Source: Moraxella oblonga NBRC 102422 (GTDB lineage: Bacteria; Pseudomonadota; Gammaproteobacteria; Pseudomonadales; Moraxellaceae). From it: a DNA stretch of 64,000 bases. The notes beneath the pieces were generated by a model that saw nothing but the letters and a program-made list of their open reading frames with translations, was not told the origin of the DNA and did no database searches. Position 1 is the first letter of the stretch. Every line of letters starts with the position of its first letter. The translations under genes and the position numbers were made by a program. The stretch is from the NCBI RefSeq assembly GCF_001598275.1, contig NZ_BCYQ01000005.1:1-64000 (forward strand), read 5' to 3'. Shown here in pieces: positions 8,893 through 17,769 of the stretch.

Positions 8893-9783
8893 TTAAATTT
8901 CGCTATTTTGTTGGTTTAACTGTGAATGATTTGGACTGATATGAAAAATATCAAAATAGGCAATGGATATGCCCATGAGTGACATTGGAAAAAACACCAA
9001 AAACAACATCAACGCAAATAATGCCAAATAACCAGTGGCATATAACAGCACAAAGGAAATCACAAATTGTATCAATACATAAACTGTCAAAGGCGTGATG
9101 TTTTTTAGATAAGATTTAAAACTTAATCGCAAGGCAGGTTTAATTTTATAATTATCAAAAATTACCAGCAGGGGCATAAATAACGTTGCCATAATCACAG
9201 GTAAAAAGATGACCCAATAAATCGCCAACACCAAATAATTGTTGAGTAAATTGGTTAACGCAAAAGATGACCAATTGGTATTTAAATAAAAATAAACCTG
9301 CTCATAATGCGAAAACTTGACAAATAACATCATCAATCCTGTGATGACACCCCACAACATCAAGCCATACACGGCATAAATGACGGCGATGATAGCAAAT
9401 AATAAGGTGAATGATTTGAGATTTTCTGACATGAATACCATGCCGTCCGCCATATCCACAGTGCGTGCGGTGTATTTTGCTTTGGCAATAAAAACCACGC
9501 TACCATAATAAATAAACAAAAAGTATGCCTGCACCACCAACGCCAATACTGGCAATACACTAAATGCCATTATCATGGCTAATAATACCACCACCCACCA
9601 TAAAAAGGTGGATATTATCCACATAAATGGTTTTTGCCAAAACAATCCCCACGCCAATCTCACCCAATCAAAGGCATGGCGAATTGATAGGGAGTGATTG
9701 GGCGTGGTCAAATCGCTATTTGGCGTTTGGTAGGGATTATGTTCGTTCATTGGGTTCATTGATGATATAGTTAAAGTTAGCAA
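8893..9783 (-). CDS. BPSS1780-like multi-pass membrane protein
   Basis: A protein of up to 296 residues with about six hydrophobic segments after a soluble N-terminus that contains NPYQTPNSDL. The W-rich first membrane region (WVRLAWGLFWQKPFMWI) resembles the BPSS1780 family of unknown function. The start is uncertain: ATG codons at 9783, 9759 and 9750 are all possible and none has a clear ribosome-binding site; NPYQTPNS is usually close to the N-terminus in such proteins, which favours the later two. It lies between uraA and a lipoprotein gene on the same strand. Confidence 0.7.
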   Translation of the reverse strand: MLTLTISSMNPMNEHNPYQTPNSDLTTPNHSLSIRHAFDWVRLAWGLFWQKPFMWIISTFLWWVVVLLAMIMAFSVLPVLALVVQAYFLFIYYGSVVFIAKAKYTARTVDMADGMVFMSENLKSFTLLFAIIAVIYAVYGLMLWGVITGLMMLFVKFSHYEQVYFYLNTNWSSFALTNLLNNYLVLAIYWVIFLPVIMATLFMPLLVIFDNYKIKPALRLSFKSYLKNITPLTVYVLIQFVISFVLLYATGYLALFALMLFLVFFPMSLMGISIAYFDIFHISPNHSQLNQQNSEI

Positions 9784-9786
9784 TCA

Positions 9787-10446
9787 TCACCGCGACAACA
9801 TACCCAAATAAATCAGCTGCAACGGTGCGGTGACCACATCAGCCACAAAGGCAAAAGGCATTAATAAGGCTCGTTTGGCTTTATCGTCTCTTAGATGCGT
9901 GATGTAAATGGGATAAGTGCCTTTGACGGGTTGTAAGGTGGCGTTGGGCGGGGTGGTTTTATCATAAACTGCCACCGAAAATGTCATTTTACAACCACCA
10001 TAGGGTTTAGGGAAGTCGGTGTAACAATAACGGTCTAATAACTCTTTTTCTTGGGCAGTAATGAGATTTTCTGGTTTATCATAAGAAAAATGAAAAAAGA
10101 CATGATTATCTGTGGTATCGTGCCGATCATGGCGAACTGTAAACTCAATCGGCTTGGGCTTAAAATGCTTTAAATCCAGCACTTTGCCAATGTTGTTTAG
10201 ATTATCCAGATTTTTGCCATCATCATAAGTATCATTGAGTTCATAAGTGTATTTATCACCCAAAATTACCATCAAATCACGTCTTGGCGTACCATCTGCC
10301 GAGACGTAATTTAACATATAACGCACGTGGTCGTGTTCGGTGGTTTTGATGCTTATGTTGGTTTTACTATTCACATGGGAAGTGACACAGCCTTGTAACA
10401 TGAGTGCTGTCAAACCAAAGATACCAGCGATTTTAACCATATTCAT
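9787..10446 (-). CDS. Lipoprotein, YceK/YidQ-like C-terminus
   Basis: A 219-residue lipoprotein. The start at 10446 is chosen because GGAG lies seven bases before it and because it puts a normal signal (MNMVKIAGIFGLTALMLQGC) at the N-terminus, with lipobox LQGC; an open frame continues 17 codons upstream without support. The end (PFAFVADVVTAPLQLIYLG) resembles the closing segment of small YceK/YidQ-type lipoproteins, but the rest is not recognised. It overlaps nothing and ends four bases before the next coding frame, suggesting a shared transcript. Confidence 0.75.
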   Translation of the reverse strand: MNMVKIAGIFGLTALMLQGCVTSHVNSKTNISIKTTEHDHVRYMLNYVSADGTPRRDLMVILGDKYTYELNDTYDDGKNLDNLNNIGKVLDLKHFKPKPIEFTVRHDRHDTTDNHVFFHFSYDKPENLITAQEKELLDRYCYTDFPKPYGGCKMTFSVAVYDKTTPPNATLQPVKGTYPIYITHLRDDKAKRALLMPFAFVADVVTAPLQLIYLGMLSR

Positions 10447-10665
10447 GACATACTCCAATGAGATTTTATTTTCCACAAAAAAGCGACAATTAAACAATCA
10501 TCGCTTTGTGATTTTATTGGGATTTTAAAGGGTTGGCAATTAACTCATGTTTGTTTAAAAGATAACACTCCTTTTTATGGGTGATTTTATCAGCATGAGA
10601 CATAACTACAAACAACCAAAACATAAAAACCCTTTGCGTGTTGTGATTACAATTAAGATTAATTA

Positions 10666-11127
10666 TTATTTATTGCAAGGTTCAAGATTAACTTTTGCAA
10701 TGATACTATCATCACCATGAAAGGCTTTTTTGAGCCAATGGCAAGATTTTTCGTGGCTTTTTTCAAAGCGATAAGCACCCAATTTATAAGCATTACCCAA
10801 CGCAATTTGAGCAGGTCTGTGGTCTAGCTCGGCTGATTTTAATAACCATTTTTCAGCTTCTTGGGGGCTGGTTTGAATCACCCCTTGCATGGGGGACGGC
10901 TCAATGTGCAACTGTCCTACTTGGTACATGGCGTCAGGATTGCCTTTTTGGGCAAGTTCCATAAGTTCATCAAAGGCTTTTTGTTGCACTTTGGCATTGC
11001 CTTTATTGTCCAAAATTTGCATGACGGCTTGATTGATGATTTCGGTTTGTTGCTCTGGCGATTGTGTGCCACACGCCACCAAAAATAGCGTGCAAGCCAC
11101 CACCAAACTCATGCAACTTTTTTTCAT
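10666..11127 (-). CDS. Sel1-repeat lipoprotein
   Basis: A 153-residue lipoprotein with signal and lipobox LVAC. The mature part holds two or three degenerate Sel1-like (TPR-type) repeats, seen in GNPDAMYQVGQLHI, EAEKWLLKSAELDHRPAQIA and LGNAYKLGAY. Such repeats usually bind other proteins. Its function is unknown. It ends next to a 170-base gene-free stretch and begins ten bases after the ruvC stop, so it may be co-transcribed with ruvC. Confidence 0.8.
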   Translation of the reverse strand: MKKSCMSLVVACTLFLVACGTQSPEQQTEIINQAVMQILDNKGNAKVQQKAFDELMELAQKGNPDAMYQVGQLHIEPSPMQGVIQTSPQEAEKWLLKSAELDHRPAQIALGNAYKLGAYRFEKSHEKSCHWLKKAFHGDDSIIAKVNLEPCNK

Positions 11128-11137
11128 GATTACCTCA

Positions 11138-11728
11138 TTAAACCGTTTTTCTATTTAACAAGTCTTCTTCAGTCAGTCGCCACCGCCCCTTTTTTTTGCT
11201 TGCCGAGCGACCTGTTAAGGCACTATTGCCCAAAAGTTTGTGCATTGAATGGCTAGAATGGGCATGGCAAATGGCACACGCCAAGCCGTCCGATGCGTCC
11301 GCTTGTGGCACGACCGACAGCTCCAAAATACGGCACACCATCGCCGTTACTTGTTCTTTATCCGCTGCCCCATAACCACAGACGGCTTGTTTTATTTGGC
11401 GAGCGGTATATTCAGACACCGTCAAGCCCTGTGCGGTCAAAGATGCAATCGCTGCCCCACGAGCCTGCCCTAATTTTAAGGCACTGTCTGGATTGGTTGC
11501 CATGAACACCTGCTCAATGGCAGAATGTATCGGTTCATCATAGTATGTCTGATAATGCTGAACAATACGAGCAACACCCCCAAAAATTTGGCTAATTCGT
11601 ATCGGCATATCCGCACCATCAGTGCGTATCGTACCTGCATCAATAAAAGTTAAACGGTCGCCAACAGCACGAATAATGCCATAGCCTGTCATACGAGAAC
11701 CGGGGTCTATACCAATGATAAGCGTCAT
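11138..11728 (-). CDS. ruvC: RuvC, Holliday junction resolvase
   Basis: RuvC is the dimeric endonuclease that cuts Holliday junctions moved by RuvAB. The four acidic active-site residues known from E. coli are in place: Asp8 (GIDPGS), Glu72 (IEQVF), Asp144 and Asp147 (DASDGLACA). The length of 196 residues includes a short basic C-terminal extension rich in lysine and arginine. ruvA and ruvB are not in this window. Confidence 0.95.
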   Translation of the reverse strand: MTLIIGIDPGSRMTGYGIIRAVGDRLTFIDAGTIRTDGADMPIRISQIFGGVARIVQHYQTYYDEPIHSAIEQVFMATNPDSALKLGQARGAAIASLTAQGLTVSEYTARQIKQAVCGYGAADKEQVTAMVCRILELSVVPQADASDGLACAICHAHSSHSMHKLLGNSALTGRSASKKKGRWRLTEEDLLNRKTV

Positions 11729-11865
11729 GTCAAAAAGGTGTTTGGGGTAGATAAATGTTAAAATTTGTTATTCATGCCTTTAAAAATTTGGCGTTCGCAC
11801 AAACTTTTGGTATTATAAACCATTTTATGTTAAATTTCATCAGTTAAGTGTTTTGAGGAATGGTT

Positions 11866-12417
11866 ATGGGCGTGGTTGTTGGTATCGCTTTGGTTTGGTT
11901 TATTATTGAAATGCTTGTGTGGTATCTGATTGCTCAATTTGTGAGTGGTTGGTTTGTGTTTATTTGGTTTGTTGTGGCGATTTTTATCGGACTTGCTCTC
12001 ATCAAAAAATCCGCCAGCACCCTAAATCCTATGGCTCAACAAATGAAAGCCATGCAAAATGGCGTTATCCCCAACCCTGCCAATCAACCTGCAGAATCCG
12101 CCATCACAAAATCAGTGGCTATGGGCATTGCGGGCATTTTATTGCTCATACCCGGACTTTTGACAGACGTAGGGGCATTTTTGCTACTTCTTCCCGCCAT
12201 TCAAAAAACACTAACCACCAAAGCCAAAAATTATGCCATGAAAAACCAAGACAAAATGATGGCAATGATGGCAAAACAAATGGGTGGTCAAAGCCCCTTT
12301 GGGGGAATGGGTGGACAAAATCCATTTGGGCAAAGTCCATTTGGACAAGGTGGTTTTGGCAAAAAAGGCACAACCATTGACACTACCGCCAAAATCAAAT
12401 CCGCCAATGATGATTAA
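11866..12417 (+). CDS. fxsA: FxsA family membrane protein
   Basis: A 183-residue inner-membrane protein of the FxsA family, with N-terminal membrane segments and another around GIAGILLLIPGLLTDVGAFLLLLP, the family's best conserved segment. E. coli FxsA over-expression relieves F-plasmid exclusion of phage T7; its normal role is unknown. The C-terminus is a cytosolic tail rich in Gly, Gln, Phe and Met (QSPFGGMGGQNPFGQ). The second ATG (11866) is preferred because GAGGA lies six bases before it; the ATG at 11860 overlaps that site. Confidence 0.85.
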   Translation: MGVVVGIALVWFIIEMLVWYLIAQFVSGWFVFIWFVVAIFIGLALIKKSASTLNPMAQQMKAMQNGVIPNPANQPAESAITKSVAMGIAGILLLIPGLLTDVGAFLLLLPAIQKTLTTKAKNYAMKNQDKMMAMMAKQMGGQSPFGGMGGQNPFGQSPFGQGGFGKKGTTIDTTAKIKSANDD

Positions 12418-12446
12418 CTATTGCAAAAACTGATTTGATGTAAGAG

Positions 12447-12470
12447 CCAACGTTTTGACGTTGGTTTTTT
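12447..12470 (+). terminator. fxsA terminator
   Basis: CCAACGT-TTTG-ACGTTGG stem-loop followed by six T residues, 30 bases after the fxsA stop. Confidence 0.8.
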
Positions 12471-12573
12471 CATTTGGAAAATATATCTTATTCATCAAAT
12501 AAATCAAAATTTCTCACTTTTTATCAAATTTAGGCTATAATAAGCGATTAAATTTGATTCATTAGGTGTATTT

Positions 12574-14490
12574 GTGGACATTGTACAGTATTTGCATGGC
12601 TTGGTTTCTCACCCTTTGGGCATTTCCAATGAAGATGTCAGTGCAGATTTATTAAAACAATACTACGCATTAAGCGTCATTCATATCGCAGAACATAACA
12701 TTGACATCAAAGATAAAAAAAACCACAGCATTTTAAATGTCTGGGAAAAACAGACACTGCCATTGGCTAAACGATTGGCACGCAGTTTTCATATGGACGA
12801 AATGCAGACACTAACCTTGTTGCGCACAGTAACGCCACCTATGATGGTTGAATTAAATGGCGTGGTGGGTAATTTAGGTTTGTCCGAATTCTTAACACAG
12901 CATTTTCATCGCAGTCGCACGCATTTACCAGCGTGGTCATCGCAGTTTATTCGTGCTGATTTTATCAATCTTGATGAAATTATTGAAGTTGAAGAAACAC
13001 CCTTCACCGAACCATCACCCGAACCTGCACAAGACAGTGATAACCCCATAGAACCCACCCCACACACTAAAAACCACACAGAGCCTGCCCCCAAGACCAC
13101 CAAAAAAACTGCCAAACCTGTCAATAAACCCTTATGGATTGCAGGTGGGGTCGTGTCAGCATTGGCAGTGATTGGTGTGGGGATATGGCTTGCCCTATCG
13201 CCTACCGCCAATGACACGGTTACCTTAGAACCCAATATTGCCACACCCAATATTCAGCCATTGAGCGTTCCACGTGTTTCTATCACATCAGGAGATAATC
13301 ACACATTGTACGCCTGTCAAGCCGAAGTCGGTAACGAAGACCTTCACAACCAACTTATGCAAATTTTACAAAAAAATTTCGGGCAAGTCAGTTGTATCAT
13401 TGACATCAATAGTAATTTTGGCGTGTCTTTGGCAGGACTTGAACGCCTAGAAAGCATCATCGCCATGCTTAAAGCTGAACCATTTAGTAGTATTGAGATT
13501 GTTGGTGATGAGATTGTGGTCAATACACCCAATTCACAAGTGCTGACCCGTTTGGTAAATGACATTGCTTTGCTTGCACCCCAATTTAAAGTATCTGCCA
13601 TGCCACCTTTGGATATAGGGGTTGCCACCAATCAAAGTCTAGAAAAAGCCACGCACGCCCTAAATGCTTTGGGCAACCCACCTGATGTGTATGACTTGGC
13701 ACGAGCAATGAGTTTGCAAGTGCTTGATTTTAATGGTACAGACCAAGTTCCAGCACAAAACCATGCTGTTTTGGCTTTATCTGCCAAAAAATTAGCTCAA
13801 AACCCCAATGCCAAACTACTTATCATTTCCCATACAGACAACAACGGCACAGATCGTGCCACTAGCGTAAGTTTGGCACAAAATCAAGCCGAAGCGGTGC
13901 GTGCCTTTTTGATACAAAACGGCGTTAGCGACACCCAACTGGTTGCCAAAGGTGTGGGAGATGCTTTCCCAATTGCAGATAATGTGACGGCAGTGGGCAA
14001 ATTTAAAAACCGCCGTACCGAATTTTTGGTCTACGATGAGTCAATTTTGCAAGCGTTGTCAGACAATCTGATTCCAGCTACCATGCCCCAAGACATGACA
14101 AATGTCGTAGCAAGTGGTGGTATGCCAAATAACGATGCCACCCCTGTTTATGTACCACCAATGGGGTCGGAAGCTGTCATGCCTACTGGCAACGCCATCA
14201 CGCCAATGCCAGTACAGGGAATGCCTAATGCACAGACATATGCACCACCACCCCAACCTACCCAATTGGCTTCGCCCTACCCAAACGAAGTTGTCTACAA
14301 CGCACCTGCCATCATGTCAGAAGTGGCACCACCTGCCATCACCATCACATCTGGCTCGTCATTGCCATCATCACCATCATCACCATCATCAGCCACGACA
14401 TCTGTGGTTTCTGATGAGCTGTGGGAATTATCAAAACCTGTTCATGTTGAGACTGGCAAGGGGATTTCACATGAAATCATCGCAGAATAA
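12574..14490 (+). CDS. OmpA-domain inner-membrane protein
   Basis: A 638-residue protein with a GTG start and AGGTG six bases upstream. The order is a cytosolic helical domain (1-140), an acidic Pro/Thr-rich linker, one membrane segment (about 187-210, WIAGGVVSALAVIGVGIWLA), a periplasmic region resembling tandem BON modules (230-370), an OmpA-type peptidoglycan-binding domain (about 385-490, with SHTDNNGT and NRRTEFLV) and a low-complexity Pro/Ser tail. It is anchored in the inner membrane, unlike classical OmpA, so it probably tethers that membrane to the cell wall. The next gene starts inside its last codons, so the two are likely co-translated. Confidence 0.8.
   Translation: MDIVQYLHGLVSHPLGISNEDVSADLLKQYYALSVIHIAEHNIDIKDKKNHSILNVWEKQTLPLAKRLARSFHMDEMQTLTLLRTVTPPMMVELNGVVGNLGLSEFLTQHFHRSRTHLPAWSSQFIRADFINLDEIIEVEETPFTEPSPEPAQDSDNPIEPTPHTKNHTEPAPKTTKKTAKPVNKPLWIAGGVVSALAVIGVGIWLALSPTANDTVTLEPNIATPNIQPLSVPRVSITSGDNHTLYACQAEVGNEDLHNQLMQILQKNFGQVSCIIDINSNFGVSLAGLERLESIIAMLKAEPFSSIEIVGDEIVVNTPNSQVLTRLVNDIALLAPQFKVSAMPPLDIGVATNQSLEKATHALNALGNPPDVYDLARAMSLQVLDFNGTDQVPAQNHAVLALSAKKLAQNPNAKLLIISHTDNNGTDRATSVSLAQNQAEAVRAFLIQNGVSDTQLVAKGVGDAFPIADNVTAVGKFKNRRTEFLVYDESILQALSDNLIPATMPQDMTNVVASGGMPNNDATPVYVPPMGSEAVMPTGNAITPMPVQGMPNAQTYAPPPQPTQLASPYPNEVVYNAPAIMSEVAPPAITITSGSSLPSSPSSPSSATTSVVSDELWELSKPVHVETGKGISHEIIAE
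14365..14391 (+). repeat. Three 9-base tandem repeats in the OmpA-domain gene
   Basis: CCATCATCA is repeated three times and encodes Ser/Pro residues in the C-terminal tail. Nine bases keep the frame, so copy number could vary without breaking the protein. Confidence 0.7.
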
Positions 14491-14632
14491 TAATGCTAAC
14501 TTTACCAAAACACTCATGACGCTCGTGGCAATGGTGGTGATATCGGGACTTGTATGGCTTGGCATTCGCCAACTACAAACAGACGTAAAACCCGTTGCCA
14601 AACCTGTACCAAAGACGGTGCCTCATGAATAA
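14471..14632 (+). CDS. Small single-pass membrane protein (53 aa)
   Basis: A 53-residue protein, MKSSQNNNANFTKTLMTLVA at its start, with one membrane segment (about residues 14-33) and a basic Pro/Lys/Val-rich tail (VKPVAKPVPKTVPHE) that probably faces the periplasm. AAGGGG lies about seven bases before the ATG, inside the OmpA-domain gene, which it overlaps by 20 bases. Its own end overlaps the start of the next gene by eight bases. Such packing suggests translational coupling. It is unrecognised and short, but the ribosome site and membrane segment support it. Confidence 0.65.
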   Translation: MKSSQNNNANFTKTLMTLVAMVVISGLVWLGIRQLQTDVKPVAKPVPKTVPHE

Positions 14633-15215
14633 AGTGGTGATATTCAACAAGCCCTACAACGTCCACAGTCAGTTTCGTAAAGACCATGATGAGATGGCAA
14701 CGTTGGCGGATTTTTTTGATGATAAAAGTTTAAGAGTGGCAGGACGACTTGACAAAGACAGCGAGGGCTTACTCATCTTGACCGACAGCGGAGAGCTAAA
14801 CCACGCTCTCACCACCCCTGCCCACAAAAAGGGTAAAATTGGCAAAACTTATCTGGTACAAGTAGAAAACACGCCCACGCAGATACAGCTTGATGCACTT
14901 CGGGCAGGCGTGCCACTCAAAGATGGCAAGACCTTACCTGCCAAAGTGAAACTGCTTGACACATTACCCATCACACTGTGGGAGCGACACCCACCCATCA
15001 GAGAACGCAAAAGCATTCCGACCGCTTGGCTATCCATCACCATTTTTGAAGGTAAAAACCGCCAAATTCGCCGTATGACTGCTCATGTGGGTTTGCCTTG
15101 TTTGAGGCTGATTCGTCATGCGGTGGGGACGTGTGTGCTTGGCGAGTTGGCGGTGGGGCAATCACGCACGCTACACCTAAATGACGAACAGACACGGCGA
15201 ATTTTTGGGTTGTAG
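14625..15215 (+). CDS. rluE: RluE-type 23S rRNA pseudouridine synthase
   Basis: A 196-residue RsuA/RluB/E/F family enzyme without an S4 domain, as in RluE, which makes pseudouridine 2457 in E. coli 23S rRNA. The catalytic aspartate is Asp43 in GRLDKDSEGLLILT, and the later segment GKNRQIRRMTAHVGLPCLRL is the family's C-terminal signature. I start at ATG 14625, giving MNKVVIFNKPYNVHSQF, the normal beginning. A frame open from 14595 only adds residues that overlap the small gene upstream. Close paralogues RluB/F cannot be excluded, but the length favours RluE. Confidence 0.88.
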   Translation: MNKVVIFNKPYNVHSQFRKDHDEMATLADFFDDKSLRVAGRLDKDSEGLLILTDSGELNHALTTPAHKKGKIGKTYLVQVENTPTQIQLDALRAGVPLKDGKTLPAKVKLLDTLPITLWERHPPIRERKSIPTAWLSITIFEGKNRQIRRMTAHVGLPCLRLIRHAVGTCVLGELAVGQSRTLHLNDEQTRRIFGL

Positions 15216-15238
15216 GGCATATCACAATTTAAGCCCAC

Positions 15239-15275
15239 AAAAAAACCCTTTAATTGGTCATTAAAGGGTTTTTAT
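15239..15275. terminator. Bidirectional terminator between rluE and AGCS gene
   Basis: AAAAACCCTTTAA / TTAAAGGGTTTTT, a 13-base perfect stem with a 7-base loop, lies between convergent genes and has T runs on both strands. Confidence 0.9.
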
Positions 15276-15286
15276 TTTTACCAAAT

Positions 15287-16789
15287 TTACCAAATATTTG
15301 ATTTAACTTTGTTTTTCATGTTGGCATGATTATCCAACTTAAAAACTGGCTGATCCACACCTGCTTTGAGTTGTCCTGTATAATCCTTAATCATCACAAA
15401 AACATATTTGGATAACAGTACAATCACAACAATGTTGATAAACGCCATCACACCCATCGTAACATCACCCATATCCCAAACAATGGCAACTTTTGCCACC
15501 GCCCCAAAATACACAAAACCAAGCACCGCCATACGAAAGATGGTAAGAACGATGGGGTTATTTTTCAAAAATTGCATATTAGATTCAGCATAGGCATAGT
15601 TGCCAATGATGGTAGAGAACGCAAACAAAAACATCATGACCGCTAGAAAATACTGACCCCAATCACCGACGTGCATTTCTAAGGCTTTTTGGGTAAGCTG
15701 AATACCCGATAAATCACTGGTATTTTCTGGAAAAGTCGCCAGCAAAATCACAAAAGCTGTACAGGAGCAGACAATAATCGTATCTACAAACACCCCAAGC
15801 ATTTGGATTATGCCTTGCTCCACAGGGTGCTTCACGTCCGCAGCAGCAGCAGCGTTGGGAGCAGAGCCTTGACCTGCTTCATTAGAATACAGACCACGTT
15901 TGATGCCTTGCATCATCGCCACCGACACCATAGAACCAAAAATACCGCCACCAACTGCTTCAAATTCAAAGGCCTTACTAAAAATAAGCCCAATCACACT
16001 TGGTACTTGTCCAATGTTAGTAACAATAACAAACAAAGCAATGGCGATATAAATGATTGCCATCACAGGCACAATCATTTCAGCGATTTTTGAGACACGA
16101 GCAATACCACCAAAGATAATGGGAGCACAGATGATAACCAAAAACGCCCCAACAATATGTTTATAAATCTGCCAATCTTGTTGGCAAGCATCATCTGCCC
16201 CTACACAACCAATCGCTGACTGCATCGCTTGGGTGATGGTGTTGGCTTGAATGGATTCATACACAAAACCAAAGCACACAATGAGTGAGATGGCAAAAAC
16301 TGTACCAAGCCATTTTTGCCCAAGCCCTTGCTCAATATAGTAAGCAGGACCACCACGAAATTTACCCGTAACAGGATCTTTGATTTTAAAAAGTTGGGCA
16401 AGACTGGATTCGGCCAATGCCGAACACATACCAATCAGAGCAATCAGCCACATCCAAAAGACCGCCCCTGCCCCACCAATACCGATAGCAAGTGCCACAC
16501 CGACGATGTTGCCCACACCGACACGGCTTGCCAGACCCGTTACAAAAGCCTGAAAGGCAGAAATACCTTCGCTTTCGTTATGTCCCTTGCGACTTGACAA
16601 CATGACTTTAATACTGCGTCCAAACAGACGAAACTGGGCAAAGCCAGACATGATGGTAAAAAAGACACCCACAAAAATCAACACCCATAAAAGCACGTCC
16701 CAAAGTGGTGAACTTACCGCATTCACCACACAATGCAAATCATCAATCGTAGTGCTGGCGGACGCCACACAAGTAGAAAAATCTGACAT
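15287..16789 (-). CDS. AGCS family sodium:alanine/glycine symporter, copy 1
   Basis: A 500-residue inner-membrane symporter of the AGCS (DAACS-like AlsT/DagA) family, with about 11 membrane segments. The segments FQAFVTGLASRVGVGNIVGVA and GLYSNEAGQGSAPNAAAAA are the family's conserved sodium and substrate region. I start at ATG 16789 because AGGTG lies six bases before it; a GTG at 16798 overlaps that site. Alanine or glycine is the likely substrate, though family members differ. A second, clearly diverged AGCS gene is at 31503-33038. Confidence 0.9.
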   Translation of the reverse strand: MSDFSTCVASASTTIDDLHCVVNAVSSPLWDVLLWVLIFVGVFFTIMSGFAQFRLFGRSIKVMLSSRKGHNESEGISAFQAFVTGLASRVGVGNIVGVALAIGIGGAGAVFWMWLIALIGMCSALAESSLAQLFKIKDPVTGKFRGGPAYYIEQGLGQKWLGTVFAISLIVCFGFVYESIQANTITQAMQSAIGCVGADDACQQDWQIYKHIVGAFLVIICAPIIFGGIARVSKIAEMIVPVMAIIYIAIALFVIVTNIGQVPSVIGLIFSKAFEFEAVGGGIFGSMVSVAMMQGIKRGLYSNEAGQGSAPNAAAAADVKHPVEQGIIQMLGVFVDTIIVCSCTAFVILLATFPENTSDLSGIQLTQKALEMHVGDWGQYFLAVMMFLFAFSTIIGNYAYAESNMQFLKNNPIVLTIFRMAVLGFVYFGAVAKVAIVWDMGDVTMGVMAFINIVVIVLLSKYVFVMIKDYTGQLKAGVDQPVFKLDNHANMKNKVKSNIW

Positions 16790-16923
16790 TTTTATCACCT
16801 GTTTATTGTTAAAGTAATCAATGGTGGTACAATATAATTTTTACTTATATATTACCAACCAAATATTATATATTACTTTTTCATCATCTGATGATTTTTT
16901 TAACATAAATTTAATCATATAAA

Positions 16924-16951
16924 TAAAAAACCGCCCTATTGAGCGGTTGAT
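16924..16951 (-). terminator. ribA terminator
   Basis: AACCGC / GCGGTT hairpin followed by a T run on the minus strand, just after the ribA stop. Confidence 0.8.
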
Positions 16952-16963
16952 AAAAGCATTTGT

Positions 16964-17569
16964 TTAGACCTTGTCGGACGACATAGCGATAAAATGTCCC
17001 ATTTTCTCACCTTTTACTTCCAGATACTCACTATTGTGCGGATTGACCCCCACAATCAGTGGCACTCGCTCCACGATGTCAATGCCCAATTCCTGTAACC
17101 CACTCACTTTATTGGGGTTATTGGTCAAAAGTTTGGCTTTTTTGATACCAACCGATTGTAACATCACCTCACACATCTCATAGGTACGAGCATCGGCTGG
17201 TAGCCCAAGTTTGAGGTTGGCTTCTAGGGTGTCGCACCCCTCATCTTGTAAGGCATAGGCACGGATTTTGTTCACCAGCCCAATGCCTCGTCCCTCTTGG
17301 CGAAGGTAGAGAATCGCCCCACAGCCGTGAGCGATGATTTGTTTCATTGCACTGTTTAATTGAGGGCCGCAGTCGCATTTTAATGAACCAAAAGCGTCTC
17401 CTGTCAGACACTCTGAATGAATGCGAATGAGTGGAATGACGTTGCTATCGTCACAAGGTAAGCCATGCGACAACAATATATGCTCCTGACCGTGTTCGTT
17501 TTCAAAGGCATGAATGACAAAATTGCCATGAGCGGTGGGTAGGTTGGCTTTGCTGATGAATTGATACAA
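16964..17569 (-). CDS. ribA: GTP cyclohydrolase II
   Basis: RibA opens the imidazole ring of GTP to start riboflavin synthesis. The zinc-binding cysteines are present at Cys54, Cys65 and Cys67 (ECLTGDAFGSLKCDCGPQL), and the GTP-binding loop is at RQEGRGIGLVNKI. The 201-residue length is that of the single-domain E. coli type, without a fused RibB. It is transcribed away from dxs, with a 185-base shared promoter region in which I saw no FMN-riboswitch pattern. Confidence 0.95.
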   Translation of the reverse strand: MYQFISKANLPTAHGNFVIHAFENEHGQEHILLSHGLPCDDSNVIPLIRIHSECLTGDAFGSLKCDCGPQLNSAMKQIIAHGCGAILYLRQEGRGIGLVNKIRAYALQDEGCDTLEANLKLGLPADARTYEMCEVMLQSVGIKKAKLLTNNPNKVSGLQELGIDIVERVPLIVGVNPHNSEYLEVKGEKMGHFIAMSSDKV

Positions 17570-17769
17570 AATTAACCCCAGAAATCCTAAATAGTGGAAT
17601 ATGAATTATTTGTGAATTAAATGGTGCTACTATGGCAAATTAAAAGGCTATCTTGTAAAATAAGCCACTTGCCAAAGTCTGACGGTTTATTATACCGTAA
17701 AATTTGTTATAACTTAACATAACTTTTCAAACACTACTTTTAAATAATTAAAACTTGGAACTAAGCCCC

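Noticed and set aside
17570-17769. Possible FMN riboswitch between ribA and dxs
   Set aside because: No AGGATAT-type core or matching helices seen; ribA of this kind often lacks one.
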